64,000 nt of DNA from an uncultured Flavobacteriaceae bacterium (lineage in GTDB: Bacteria; Bacteroidota; Bacteroidia; Flavobacteriales; Flavobacteriaceae), in assembly GCA_947494695.1 (NCBI GenBank), contig CANLWB010000005.1, forward strand, positions 186,001 through 250,000, in the 5' to 3' direction. The stretch's first letter is position 1. The number at the start of each line of letters is the position of its first letter. The translations under genes and the position numbers were made by a program. Below are positions 42,836 to 52,419 of the stretch, piece after piece. The notes under the pieces were generated by a model. It was not told the DNA's origin. It saw nothing but the letters and a program-made list of their open reading frames with translations, and searched no databases.

Positions 42836-43588
42836 TTAATTTATACGTTTTACTTTAATAGTTTCTTCAACGTCTTCCACTTTCATCATGTAGCCATCTG
42901 TCGTTTTATAAATCTCAACTTCAGGCATATAGTCATAGGTATACATATAATCGTATTCTGCTTGTTTCCACATCTGCCCATTTCTAAGTTTAAATACTGT
43001 GTCACCTTCCCAGCCTCTAAACTCTCCGTCAATTTGAGATGTTATTAGAGGTTCAACGAACTTAGAATTATTACCGAATGTGTCATATAGACTATTACGG
43101 GCTTTATAAATTGGTACATTCTCTAATTTGTCGTCGTTGTCAAGATGAAGGTTAATTATTGGCAAAAGAATACATACTATTTCTTTGGGTGATAAAAAAA
43201 GGGCTTCGTTGTAAATCAGATAGTCCGGAAAACTGGTCTTTATTTTAATTTTTATATCTGCAAAACCCACATCCTTAGTAAGTTTTATTCTAAGATCTGC
43301 AAAACCCTCACTAATATTTACTTTAAAATCTTTGAATTTGCTATTGGAAATAATAACATCTGCAGAACGCCTTGAAGGCGTAAAGCCAACTGTGAAATCT
43401 GGAAAAGACACATTTTCACCTATTTCAACGCTTAAATCCTCAAAGTTAATATCGTCTGATATATTTACATCCAAATTGGCGAAGGGCTCTCCTTTACTAG
43501 CATTAGCGACGTATTGGCCATATGAGGGAGTACAGACCAGGGTTACTAGTAATACAGTCAGAGCTTCAATTAATTTTAATTTATTCAT
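42836..43588 (-). CDS. Secreted protein with short beta-solenoid-like repeats, unknown
   Basis: The 250-residue protein has a signal peptide (ends PSYGQ). Residues about 35-125 are built from six or seven short units of 11-16 residues with the pattern F-x-D-(L/F/I)-x-(V/I)-x-(I/L), such as FANLDVNIS, FEDLSVEIG, FPDFTVGFT, FKDFKVNIS, FADLRIKLT and FADIKIKIK. This alternation suggests a small beta-solenoid or stacked hairpins. The last 60 residues (GWEGDTVFKLRNGQMWKQ, MKVEDVEETIKVKRI) resemble a tail module seen in other secreted bacterial proteins. No named family is recognised. Confidence 0.75.
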   Translation of the reverse strand: MNKLKLIEALTVLLVTLVCTPSYGQYVANASKGEPFANLDVNISDDINFEDLSVEIGENVSFPDFTVGFTPSRRSADVIISNSKFKDFKVNISEGFADLRIKLTKDVGFADIKIKIKTSFPDYLIYNEALFLSPKEIVCILLPIINLHLDNDDKLENVPIYKARNSLYDTFGNNSKFVEPLITSQIDGEFRGWEGDTVFKLRNGQMWKQAEYDYMYTYDYMPEVEIYKTTDGYMMKVEDVEETIKVKRIN

Positions 43589-44175
43589 TATAACTATAAA
43601 TTTGTGAAAGGTATATGTTGTAAATAAGAATATCCTCTACTTTTTTTTAGGTTTTTTTTAAAGTGAAATCACATTATTTAATCATTGTAATTTCAAAACC
43701 CTTTATAAGTTACCAATTAATATGCCAGAATTGTAATACCCATAAAAATTTGAGTTTTTATGATTTTATGGAGAATATTTGTAAAAGAGCTGTGCTTTTA
43801 GATTTTTAATATTAAAACCAGATTTGAGGATATGTAGTACCAGACTTAATTGTAGTGGACTTATTTATTTTATCTAAAAAACCATTAAAAGTAAAACTAA
43901 GACGAAATAGTATATGAGATAACAGTTAAATACCTGGATTAAATTTGTTAATCAGGGTTTGGATTAAAAATGAGATAACAAGTTTATTCATTTTTCCGAA
44001 AGTAAAGATTACGTTCGAATACCAATTAAGCCTGTATTAACGTCTTAAAATAATAAAATGAGATTTTTAAATAATTAATTTTTAATCCCCTAAGTTAATT
44101 TTGTTTTTGTGAGAAGCAATTTCAAAAAATATCCGATATTTGCGTTCTGACTAACTATCAAAATGAATAAAGAAT
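43589..44175. other. Intergenic, no supported gene
   Basis: About 590 AT-rich bases between divergent genes contain only short frames and no hairpin, repeat or RNA gene that I can support. Upstream signals of both neighbours must lie here. Confidence 0.5.
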
Positions 44176-44358
44176 ATGGCAATGAACAAAAACGCTGTGT
44201 TGGGATGGGCCACATGGATAATGATTTTTATGGGACTGGCATTAATTGGATTGGGAGCTTTTAGATATGATGATGTAGCAGGTTGGGGATTTGCTGCTGT
44301 GGGAATCGGTTTTTTTGCTATCGCCTGGGTGTTTAACGCCTTGAAAGGTAGAGTCTAA
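44176..44358 (+). CDS. CAL67264-family small membrane protein
   Basis: The 60-residue protein has two membrane helices (about residues 9-27 and 37-54) with the conserved ends MNKNAVLGWATWIMIF and WGFAAVGIGF. It matches, from memory, the small Bacteroidetes family named after Gramella protein CAL67264, which commonly stands directly before ettA as it does here (66 bp). A second ATG two codons in could also be the start. Function unknown. Confidence 0.8.
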   Translation: MAMNKNAVLGWATWIMIFMGLALIGLGAFRYDDVAGWGFAAVGIGFFAIAWVFNALKGRV

Positions 44359-44424
44359 TGATGTCTAAAATCTTCGTACAATTTCAATTATAAAAGTCTA
44401 ACGATCTTAAAGTAAAAACAGTCA

Positions 44425-46116
44425 ATGAGCGACGATAAAAAAGTAATTTTTTCCATGTCTGGTGTAACCAAGACATTTCAGGGTGCTAATACACCGGTAC
44501 TTAAAAATATTTATTTGAGTTTCTTTTATGGAGCCAAAATAGGGATATTGGGACTTAATGGTTCTGGTAAATCAACCTTATTAAAAATTATTGCGGGAGT
44601 TGATAAAAACTATCAGGGTGATGTTGTGTTCTCACAAGATTACTCGGTAGGATATCTGGAACAGGAACCAAAACTTGATGATTCTAAGACTGTTATCGAA
44701 GTGGTGCGTGAAGGTGCAGCCGAAACGGTTGCTATTCTTGACGAATATAATAAGATTAATGATATGTTTGGTTTGGAAGAGGTGTATTCCGATCCTGATA
44801 AAATGGAAAAACTTATGGCACGTCAGGCCGAGCTTCAGGATCAAATTGATGCTTCGAATGCCTGGGAACTGGACACCAAGTTGGAAATCGCTATGGATGC
44901 ATTGCGCACGCCAGATGGCGATAAGAAAATTAGTGTGCTTTCTGGAGGAGAAAAACGTCGTGTAGCATTGTGCCGTTTGCTTTTACAGGAACCAGATGTA
45001 TTATTATTGGATGAGCCTACAAACCACCTGGATGCAGAATCTGTACATTGGTTAGAGCATCATTTAGCACAGTATAAAGGAACCGTTATCGCCGTAACAC
45101 ACGATAGATACTTTTTAGATAATGTAGCTGGTTGGATTCTAGAATTAGACCGTGGAGAAGGCATTCCCTGGAAAGGAAATTATTCATCCTGGTTGGACCA
45201 AAAAGCAAAGCGATTAGCACAAGAAAACAAAGCGGCATCAAAACGTCAAAAAACTTTAGAACGTGAGTTAGAATGGGTAAGACAAGGAGCAAAAGGCCGT
45301 CAGACCAAACAAAAAGCACGTTTAAAAAACTACGATAAGCTCATGAGTCAGGATCAAAAACAACTTGACGAAAAGCTTGAAATCTACATTCCAAATGGTC
45401 CGCGATTGGGAACTAATGTTATCGAAGCTAGTGGTGTGAGCAAGGGATACGACGATAAGCTATTGTACGACGATTTAAACTTTAACTTGCCCCAGGCTGG
45501 AATTGTTGGGGTAATTGGACCAAATGGTGCTGGAAAAACGACCATTTTCAGAATGATTATGGGAGAGGAAACACCAGATAAAGGCGCCTTTAAAGTGGGC
45601 GATACCGCTAAGATTGCTTATGTGGACCAGAGCCATTCAGACATCGACACAGAGAAGACCATTTGGCAAAACTTTAGTGACGAGCAGGAATTGGTGATGA
45701 TGGGAGGAAAACAAGTTAATTCTCGCGCCTATTTAAGCCGTTTTAACTTTTCTGGTAGTGAGCAAAACAAGAAGGTTAAACTGCTATCTGGAGGTGAAAG
45801 AAACCGTTTGCATTTAGCCATGACACTTAAGGAAGAGGGGAACGTCTTACTTTTAGATGAGCCAACTAACGACTTGGATGTAAATACATTAAGAGCCTTA
45901 GAAGAAGGTCTGGAGAATTTTGCCGGTTGTGCCGTGGTTATATCTCACGACAGGTGGTTCTTAGATAGAATATGTACTCATATTTTAGCTTTTGAAGGAG
46001 ATTCTCAAGTATACTTCTTCGAAGGAGGCTTTAGTGAATATGAAGAAAACAAAAAGAAACGCTTAGGTGGTGATTTAATACCAAAACGAATAAAATATAA
46101 GAAACTAGTAAGATAA
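44425..46116 (+). CDS. ettA: Energy-dependent translational throttle protein EttA (ABC-F ATPase)
   Basis: The 563-residue protein has two ABC domains without membrane segments. Walker A motifs are GLNGSGKST (near residue 47) and GPNGAGKTT (near residue 370), signature motifs LSGGEKRRVAL and LSGGERNRLHL, and Walker B LLLDEPTNHLD and LLLDEPTNDLD. Between them lie the inserted arm (after SVGYLEQEP) and the basic P-site linker RQGAKGRQTKQKAR. It binds the ribosomal E site and gates the first elongation step according to ATP/ADP ratio. Length and motifs are typical. Confidence 0.95.
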   Translation: MSDDKKVIFSMSGVTKTFQGANTPVLKNIYLSFFYGAKIGILGLNGSGKSTLLKIIAGVDKNYQGDVVFSQDYSVGYLEQEPKLDDSKTVIEVVREGAAETVAILDEYNKINDMFGLEEVYSDPDKMEKLMARQAELQDQIDASNAWELDTKLEIAMDALRTPDGDKKISVLSGGEKRRVALCRLLLQEPDVLLLDEPTNHLDAESVHWLEHHLAQYKGTVIAVTHDRYFLDNVAGWILELDRGEGIPWKGNYSSWLDQKAKRLAQENKAASKRQKTLERELEWVRQGAKGRQTKQKARLKNYDKLMSQDQKQLDEKLEIYIPNGPRLGTNVIEASGVSKGYDDKLLYDDLNFNLPQAGIVGVIGPNGAGKTTIFRMIMGEETPDKGAFKVGDTAKIAYVDQSHSDIDTEKTIWQNFSDEQELVMMGGKQVNSRAYLSRFNFSGSEQNKKVKLLSGGERNRLHLAMTLKEEGNVLLLDEPTNDLDVNTLRALEEGLENFAGCAVVISHDRWFLDRICTHILAFEGDSQVYFFEGGFSEYEENKKKRLGGDLIPKRIKYKKLVR

Positions 46117-46366
46117 ATTAGTGAAAGAAGGTCTAAAAAGGATTATTTAGAGGGTGTTGTATGGATGCGTCTCTTATAGATTAGATCTTTTATTAAATCT
46201 GACATATTTTTATAAGATTTTAGAAAAGTGACCAAACATACAGCATGATTGGTCGCTTTGAATTTGCTTGCTGATCGAGATAGAAAGCCGTTTCACTCAA
46301 GACCAGGCCTTTGGACTCCACTTAGATAATACGACGTTAAAATTTGAAAGCTATTTAGGCCTTTTT

Positions 46367-46597
46367 TTATTCGTTGTTGTCGTACATATGACCTTCAGTA
46401 AAGTCTTTGTATTGTTCATCTTCATCGGGCATGTTTGTATCCATCTCATTGAGTTTTTCATTCTCTTTTTTTAATTTATAGGATTTTATAACCCCTAAAA
46501 TTAATAGAATAGAAAAGAAAACGACGACGGTGATTAGCACCATGACTATACTCGATTGATTTACAAGAGAAAAGGAAGTTAAGTAGTTATATAGCAT
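46367..46597 (-). CDS. Small single-pass membrane protein with acidic tail
   Basis: The 76-residue protein has one long membrane helix (about residues 18-38, VMVLITVVVFFSILLILGV), then a basic stretch (KSYKLKKENEKL) and a very acidic cytoplasmic tail (MPDEDEQYKDF). The ordered hydrophobic-basic-acidic design and its isolated position, convergent with ettA, support a real gene, but no family is recognised. Confidence 0.6.
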   Translation of the reverse strand: MLYNYLTSFSLVNQSSIVMVLITVVVFFSILLILGVIKSYKLKKENEKLNEMDTNMPDEDEQYKDFTEGHMYDNNE

Positions 46598-46904
46598 GTA
46601 CTTATGTTATAATTAAATCAAATATAAGATAAATTATTTACTAAGCAATTTAATAAAAAAATTACACACTAAAATAGTAGAGTTATTTAAAAAAGATGTA
46701 ACGTTTTGGTAATATTTGATACCTATTAAATGAGCATTATTGTTGAAGAATCCATTTTTCGAATTTATTGAGGTTTAGACCTAATAAAAGTATAACTTAA
46801 GAATAAAGTCCTAAAAACAAAACAATTGTTTGTTTTCAGAATTGTATTTTTTTAACGAAATTGCTAATCAAAACATTATAAAACTTTAAAAACACTCTAA
46901 CCTT

Positions 46905-48251
46905 ATGTCTGACGATTTTGATTTATTGGAAACCAATTCTAACGAGAAAGCAGAAAAAGTAGATGTCAATTGGGGTAAGGCCATTGATACTATGAAATCT
47001 AAATTATCTCAGGAAGATGACCCGGAGGTGCGGCAAAAAATATTGAATGCCACACTAGATGACGTGGTTCATATGGCAGAAAAAGATAGAACGACGCTTT
47101 TAGATGCTATTAAAGACTTAACCGATTATCAAGATGAAGTAGGCATCATTTTTGAAAAATTCTCTTCGCTTAATGCTACCGAGCAAAAGGTTATTGATGA
47201 TGCTCAAAAAGCTTTAGAGCGGGCTAAAATAGAGTTGGAAGATGCCGAAGCGAAACCAGACACATGGTGGAATAATCTCTGGGGAAGAAAAAGCAAAATA
47301 AAAAAAGCTCAGGACGATCTTAAGGTTGCTGAAAAAACACGTGCTGCCGCAGATAATAAGGCAAAAGCGATGTTTCAGGAGCGTATAGAGAGTGCGGACG
47401 TACAGACCTTGTTAAGTGAATTATCGTATAAATCTCAGGCAGCAGTTGGTAGATTGAAGAATAGGGAGGTTGAGATTAAAGAAGTGGAAGATAAATTACA
47501 GGACGCCATTGTTGAAGCAACGAAGAATCATACCAAAGCCCTAGAAAAGAAGAAGGAAGTAGAGGCTAAACTCGAAGAGCATTATGCTTTGTTAAAACAG
47601 GCACGTCAGGAACTTGAAGACATTGCCGATAAACAATCTGCTGAATATGCCCAGGCCATTGGTAAAGTAACCAAGTTAGAGCAAAAAGTAGAGGAGTTAG
47701 AAGGCCTCAAGAATGCCTATACCACATTGGCGGCTAGTAAAGATAGTTTTGTTCACAAACACAACTTAACCATTAAGGTATTAACTTCACTTCGTAGCAA
47801 TTTGCAAACGCATCGTGCTAAACTAAAGAGTGATACAGAAGAACGTTTAAAGTATTATGATGGTTATGTTGTGGCCTTAAAAGCAAGAACAGATCAGGAG
47901 TTTGCTGCAATTCTGGAACACCTAGGAGTTAAAACCGATGAACATATTGGTGAAACGTTGGCGTCTATGCATACAGCAAGTGCCAAGGCACGTCAGGATA
48001 TGATGGATAATATTCCTGTTCATGAAAAGGTCATGCAAGGTGTTTATAGCAGTTATGCCGAAGCTTTACAGGAAATTCGAGCAAAGGATAGCGACATTCA
48101 GAAGAATTTTGCCGAGCGTTACGGCATCGATATGAAAGAGATTTTTGAAGATTACTATAAAGTCGATCCAAACAAAGCTTCGGGAGACGATGCAGATACT
48201 CCAGGAGATAGCCCTAAACCAGAAACCGGAGATGACGACTTATTATCTTAA
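46905..48251 (+). CDS. Soluble coiled-coil protein, first gene of an uncharacterised cluster
   Basis: The 448-residue protein has no signal peptide or membrane helix. Residues about 95-290 form a nearly continuous charged coiled coil (KALERAKIELEDAEAK, KVTKLEQKVEELEGL), broken by a tryptophan-rich WWNNLWGRK kink near residue 128. A helical C-domain follows (VHEKVMQGVYSSYAEALQEI) and the tail is acidic and proline-rich (ending DDDLLS). The layout recalls all-helical TelA/YaaN-type proteins but I cannot show homology. It is the first of seven co-directional genes up to 56543, including an AAA+ ATPase; a scaffold or remodelling target of that ATPase is a possible role (inference). Confidence 0.85.
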   Translation: MSDDFDLLETNSNEKAEKVDVNWGKAIDTMKSKLSQEDDPEVRQKILNATLDDVVHMAEKDRTTLLDAIKDLTDYQDEVGIIFEKFSSLNATEQKVIDDAQKALERAKIELEDAEAKPDTWWNNLWGRKSKIKKAQDDLKVAEKTRAAADNKAKAMFQERIESADVQTLLSELSYKSQAAVGRLKNREVEIKEVEDKLQDAIVEATKNHTKALEKKKEVEAKLEEHYALLKQARQELEDIADKQSAEYAQAIGKVTKLEQKVEELEGLKNAYTTLAASKDSFVHKHNLTIKVLTSLRSNLQTHRAKLKSDTEERLKYYDGYVVALKARTDQEFAAILEHLGVKTDEHIGETLASMHTASAKARQDMMDNIPVHEKVMQGVYSSYAEALQEIRAKDSDIQKNFAERYGIDMKEIFEDYYKVDPNKASGDDADTPGDSPKPETGDDDLLS

Positions 48252-48493
48252 TTAAAAACCGTATTGCCAGGAAGCAATTTGTTCATGGAGCAAATCTGAA
48301 ATGTAGCTTATATTGATGGTAATTAAAAGATAGATCTAAAATGTTTCCGCGTTAGGGATTGAACGGTTTGTTTGAGGGCCTTGAAAAGAGTGCGTAGTGA
48401 AAGCCCGGCATACCTCGAGTATAAACAAAGGGTAGACAACGCCCATAATACTTAAATAGAATACCAGTAAATCGATAGCCATGGTTTACCGAT

Positions 48494-48521
48494 AACTGAG
48501 ATTGAATACTTAATACTAAAA
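48494..48521 (+). repeat. Heptanucleotide repeats abutting a start codon
   Basis: Four degenerate 7-mers (aactgag, attgaat, acttaat, actaaaa) end exactly at the ATG at 48522. The unit type is the same as at 49721. Confidence 0.6.
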
Positions 48522-49577
48522 ATGTCCATAAACCATATTGTAACTCCATTAGATTCGGCGGTTCTCGATTCCAAAGAACACTATGTCTTCTACCATAAAA
48601 TGATTGATTTTGCATTTAAAGAACTCATTGTTGCCGTACAGCAACACGGGCTATGTAATGATCAGGAGGTTCGTTTGTTTAAACAATATTGCGATTTGTT
48701 ATTGTACTCGATAGAAGCCATGCGAATTAAATATATGTACGATGAAGAGGACCATATGAAGATAGATTTAACGTATTCGGGATTCCCAAACTATTTGGAA
48801 TTTAGGTATTTATTTAATGATTTGGAGTTGCGAGATGATTATCTTAATAAACTTACGCCAATACAGGATTTAAAGGAGGAGTTCTTAGATACTTTAATGC
48901 GCAAAAAAAAGCCTGTTAAAAGGAGTAAATTGTTTCAAGCGGCATCTATAGTGTATTATTCGTCTGTTAAGAAAGAGTATATTTTTAATCGTTTTGTACA
49001 GGGTAAAATTATGGATGCTGTAGATGATTCTCATGGTAAATTACTTACCAGTTGGAGTTTCTATGATGTAGCCCTTAACAGACCGTTTATTTGCTTTATG
49101 TACTTTAATTATGAAGGTAATGAAATAGACGACTACAAAGCAGATATCTATGAGGTTTTAAAGGCAACGGCAGACCGGAAGATGAGCTTGGATACTATGG
49201 CTTATGCGATAGACAGGAAGCTTCCAAAGGTATTCCCGAAACTGATAAGAAGAGTTGATCTGGGGCCCATACACAATGTGTTTGCAAAAGACGAAAATCG
49301 TGTAACACATTCAATTTTAGAAGGTATTGGGAAGAAAGAAATTCCATTAGAGTCTTACGCCATCTCTCTAGAAATAGACGAGGTAGCCTCTAGAAGTGAA
49401 TTTAAAGAGGGTGGTTTTTTCTCGAAGCAGATTTTACAAAAATGGAACGACATTTTTAAAAGAAAATATGTGTTTGCACCCCATCGTATTATACAACTGC
49501 TGCATAATAAAACACCTGATATTATGGACGATTTGGAAAAACACCCGATTGAACTGGCAGGGCTAAAAATGAAGTGA
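48522..49577 (+). CDS. Unknown soluble protein of the AAA+ cluster
   Basis: The 351-residue protein has no signal peptide and no hydrophobic helix. It appears mostly helical, with several Tyr/Phe-rich segments (KQYCDLLLYSIEAMRIKYMYDEED, SIVYYSSVKKEYIFNRFV). I recognise no catalytic motif and no named family. It lies between the coiled-coil gene and the AAA+ gene on the same strand, with heptamer repeats bordering both gaps. Conserved neighbours would be needed to define its job; a physical partner of the AAA+ protein is the simplest guess (inference). Confidence 0.82.
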   Translation: MSINHIVTPLDSAVLDSKEHYVFYHKMIDFAFKELIVAVQQHGLCNDQEVRLFKQYCDLLLYSIEAMRIKYMYDEEDHMKIDLTYSGFPNYLEFRYLFNDLELRDDYLNKLTPIQDLKEEFLDTLMRKKKPVKRSKLFQAASIVYYSSVKKEYIFNRFVQGKIMDAVDDSHGKLLTSWSFYDVALNRPFICFMYFNYEGNEIDDYKADIYEVLKATADRKMSLDTMAYAIDRKLPKVFPKLIRRVDLGPIHNVFAKDENRVTHSILEGIGKKEIPLESYAISLEIDEVASRSEFKEGGFFSKQILQKWNDIFKRKYVFAPHRIIQLLHNKTPDIMDDLEKHPIELAGLKMK

Positions 49578-49720
49578 AAGAGGATTAGGACTTAAATTTT
49601 GAATATGAAAACAACAAGTTTAACTATAGGTAAATAATTTAACGGGATTGGTGTATAGCTTTAGTTCATAATTCTGAGCACTGAAAACTCAAAGCGGTTT
49701 TCTAAACGATACGCACCGGA

Positions 49721-49769
49721 ACTTAATACTTAATACTTAGTACTGAATACTTAATACTGAATAGTGAAC
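49721..49769 (+). repeat. Seven tandem heptanucleotide units (ACTTAAT type) before the AAA+ gene
   Basis: Units are acttaat, acttaat, acttagt, actgaat, acttaat, actgaat and agtgaac; a further degenerate unit (ataacat) leads in phase to the ATG at 49777. Related arrays are at 48494, 53896 and, inverted, at 53681 and 54456. Confidence 0.85.
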
Positions 49770-49776
49770 ATAACAT

Positions 49777-51750
49777 ATGGAACATAACTCAACATTTCCA
49801 ATAAAAACAACCGAACTTGATATGCTTCGCGATGAGGCATCATCCTATTTAAAAAGTGTACAGTGGGAGCAGGGTCAGCGTGCCAAAACCATGGACAAAG
49901 AGGCCAAAGATGAATCCATATTATTGTATTTATCGCGTGCGAATACTGGAAGTAAAGCCGTCGAAATAACATCGGTATCTAAAACCATTTTAGCCTTAAA
50001 AAAAAGGTTATTACCAGATTCTATAGCCATTCCTGTCTATTTAAATCAGACGTTGTATGCCGTACAAGAAGGGCTTACTCTGGGAATTTGGATTAAGGAT
50101 AGCTATTATGATGCTTCAGGATTATCAAGTTTGAACGAAAACAAAACAGCATTAGACACTCATGGCAAACGTGAATTTGAAAGCAAAATGCATACGGCCA
50201 CAGCATTTATGCTATTTGCTACAGCTTATAAAATATTAAATGACTTAAAGCCTTATGCTTCGGATGATTTAAGTGTTATGAAACAGAAATTTGCCGGTAT
50301 TCCAGAGGTCTCTCTTTTGTCTCCTATAAAGGGTATATCGTGCAATCTGTTTTACTTTGACAAGTATTTAGGACATCCCGAAATTATTAAATCGGATAAA
50401 GATGTTATCGATTTTACGGTCGTGTATTTTGAATCGCTTATTGACGAAATTCAATTGAGAAAAGGGAACTTGGAATATACTGAAACCATTGAAGATAGAA
50501 CCTATAAGCTCGAGAATTCAGAATTCGCAGTTTCTGGCTGGAATAATGTGTTTGAAGGAACTGCAAAGAGTGTTGAGTTTAATAAAATAAAATTCGAACA
50601 GATTGTTGGAAATAGGGATGCAAAGCATTTTGCACGCCGTTTAACAGAACGCATGTTAAGCTACGATTTCACTGCAAAAAAGAATCCGTTTCAGGAACTA
50701 GGTGGATTTATGCCTGTTTTTATGGGCTATGGTATTCCGGGAACAGGGAAAAGTATGCTTATTGCGGCTATAGCTACCCGACTTAAAGAACATTGTGATG
50801 CCTTAGACATTCCGTTTTTGTTTCACCCCATGCCAGATACGCTTATAAGCACGTTTCAGGGGGGGTCGGCCGAAAAAATGGTGGAATGGATGAAGCCATT
50901 ACAGGACCCAACAAAATTGATTTTTGCACCGATTGACGATGCCGAGAATAATTTACAAGAGCGTACAGCCCAAGGCGTTTCTGCTGGAGTAAAAGAAGTT
51001 ATCGGCGTGTTTTTAAGATATACAGAAGGTGCTTACGCTGTAAACTATGGAAATAGCTCTATTGGACTTTTTACGAATTTACCCGAAATGCTCGATAAGG
51101 CTGTAATTTCAAGAGTTCAGGGTCGTTTTAAGATTGATGGAGCGCGAACATCACATGATTTTTTAGACCAGGATTACTTGTGGTGGCGTAAATTAGAGGA
51201 AACCATGCCACAGTTTGTAAATATGAAAAACCCTGGAGATTATAATTATCTCCAGGATCAAGGGGTGGCCAGAAACATGGGTGAAATTCTTAATGTTATA
51301 AATAAACCAACCGAAGCGCGTGTGCATGAGGTTTACGATAGCATAGAAAAAGAGTTTAAAACCAACGAGCACCTGTTCTATGCTAATCTTTATAAAGCGA
51401 TACAAAAGGTATTTCCGTTCTTTTCGTCTCGGGATGTTAGGAATATTCAAAGTACAGTATCCCTAAGGTTAACAGATTTCAACTTGGAGAAAGACTGGTT
51501 CGAGAATCCTGAAATTTATTTCAAACAAGATTATGAAACCAAGTTTAACATGCTACAAGAGTTAATGCGAGCCAATATGAAAGGTTTAGACTTTTCGGAA
51601 ATTAGAAGGCAAGAAGTCGTAAGATACATAGACAATGTCGCAACTATTGCCGATACCGATTTTAAGCGTAAGGTCGATACCAGAGTAAACCAATTGCATG
51701 TAGAACGAGAAGCAAGACATAATTTTGAGAATGACAACGAATCGTATTAA
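49777..51750 (+). CDS. AAA+ ATPase of an uncharacterised cluster
   Basis: The 657-residue protein has an uncharacterised N-domain of about 290 residues and one AAA+ module. Walker A is GIPGTGKS (residues 319-326); STFQGGSAEKM matches the pore-loop position of classical AAA unfoldases. Walker B reads IFAPIDDAE (Asp387, Asp388), so aspartate replaces the usual catalytic glutamate. A sensor-1-like GLFTNLPEM and an arginine-finger-like VISRVQGRF (Arg446) follow. The C-terminal 200 residues are helical and charged. No membrane segment is seen. The gene overlaps the NUDIX gene by 20 bp. A remodelling ATPase acting on another cluster protein is inferred. Confidence 0.88.
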   Translation: MEHNSTFPIKTTELDMLRDEASSYLKSVQWEQGQRAKTMDKEAKDESILLYLSRANTGSKAVEITSVSKTILALKKRLLPDSIAIPVYLNQTLYAVQEGLTLGIWIKDSYYDASGLSSLNENKTALDTHGKREFESKMHTATAFMLFATAYKILNDLKPYASDDLSVMKQKFAGIPEVSLLSPIKGISCNLFYFDKYLGHPEIIKSDKDVIDFTVVYFESLIDEIQLRKGNLEYTETIEDRTYKLENSEFAVSGWNNVFEGTAKSVEFNKIKFEQIVGNRDAKHFARRLTERMLSYDFTAKKNPFQELGGFMPVFMGYGIPGTGKSMLIAAIATRLKEHCDALDIPFLFHPMPDTLISTFQGGSAEKMVEWMKPLQDPTKLIFAPIDDAENNLQERTAQGVSAGVKEVIGVFLRYTEGAYAVNYGNSSIGLFTNLPEMLDKAVISRVQGRFKIDGARTSHDFLDQDYLWWRKLEETMPQFVNMKNPGDYNYLQDQGVARNMGEILNVINKPTEARVHEVYDSIEKEFKTNEHLFYANLYKAIQKVFPFFSSRDVRNIQSTVSLRLTDFNLEKDWFENPEIYFKQDYETKFNMLQELMRANMKGLDFSEIRRQEVVRYIDNVATIADTDFKRKVDTRVNQLHVEREARHNFENDNESY

Positions 51751-52324
51751 AAACATAGTAAGTAAACTACTTTCTGATAATTATTACATCCTAAAGAAAC
51801 TCACGTTCGACTATCTTATGACAGATGGTAGGTGGGTAACGCAAGAGCGGGAAGTTTACGATAGAGGAGACGGAGCAGGAATTCTGCTTTATAACATAGA
51901 AAAACAAACGATCATTCTAACCAAACAATTTAGAATGCCTACCTATATTAATGATAATGCAGATGGCTTTTTAGTGGAGATTTGCGCAGGAATGCTGGAT
52001 AAGGATAATCCGGAGGCCTGTATTATTAGGGAAACAGAAGAAGAAGTAGGATATAGAATAAAAGAGGTTAAAAAAGTGTATGAGGCCTATTCGTCGCCTG
52101 GTGTGATGACCGAAAAGATGTATTTCTTTATTGGCGCGTATACCGATGATATGAAAGTTAGTCATGGTGGTGGATTGGAGAGTGAACATGAGGATATTGA
52201 GGTTCTGGAATTACCGTTTTCTGATGCCGTTAAAATGCTTAAGAACGGAGAGATTCATGACACTCGAACGATTGTATTATTACAGTATGCCATAATACAT
52301 GAGCTATTGAAGGATGGACATTGA
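51731..52324 (+). CDS. NUDIX hydrolase, GDP-mannose pyrophosphatase (NudK)-like
   Basis: From the ATG at 51731 the protein has 197 residues (a TTG at 51725 is less likely, as the family starts near this ATG). The Nudix box is complete: G-MLDKDNPEACIIRETEEEVGY carries the G-x5-E-x7-REUxEExGU pattern near residue 80. Upstream QEREVYDRGDGAGILLYN and FRMPTYINDNADGF are typical of the NudK/ADP-sugar pyrophosphatase branch. The expected reaction is hydrolysis of GDP-mannose or a related nucleoside diphosphate sugar. It overlaps the AAA+ gene by 20 bp, which ties it to the cluster. Confidence 0.9.
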   Translation: MTTNRIKNIVSKLLSDNYYILKKLTFDYLMTDGRWVTQEREVYDRGDGAGILLYNIEKQTIILTKQFRMPTYINDNADGFLVEICAGMLDKDNPEACIIRETEEEVGYRIKEVKKVYEAYSSPGVMTEKMYFFIGAYTDDMKVSHGGGLESEHEDIEVLELPFSDAVKMLKNGEIHDTRTIVLLQYAIIHELLKDGH

Positions 52325-52419
52325 ACGCCTGCCTGTCAAATGCTTAGGTAGTTGAAGAACTAAACGTATAAATTAATAACAATAAACAATGAGATTCCCG
52401 TTTTGTGGGCATGTGGACT

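Noticed and set aside
49721-49769. Heptamer array considered as a CRISPR array
   Set aside because: Units are 7 bp with no spacers and no cas gene is present.
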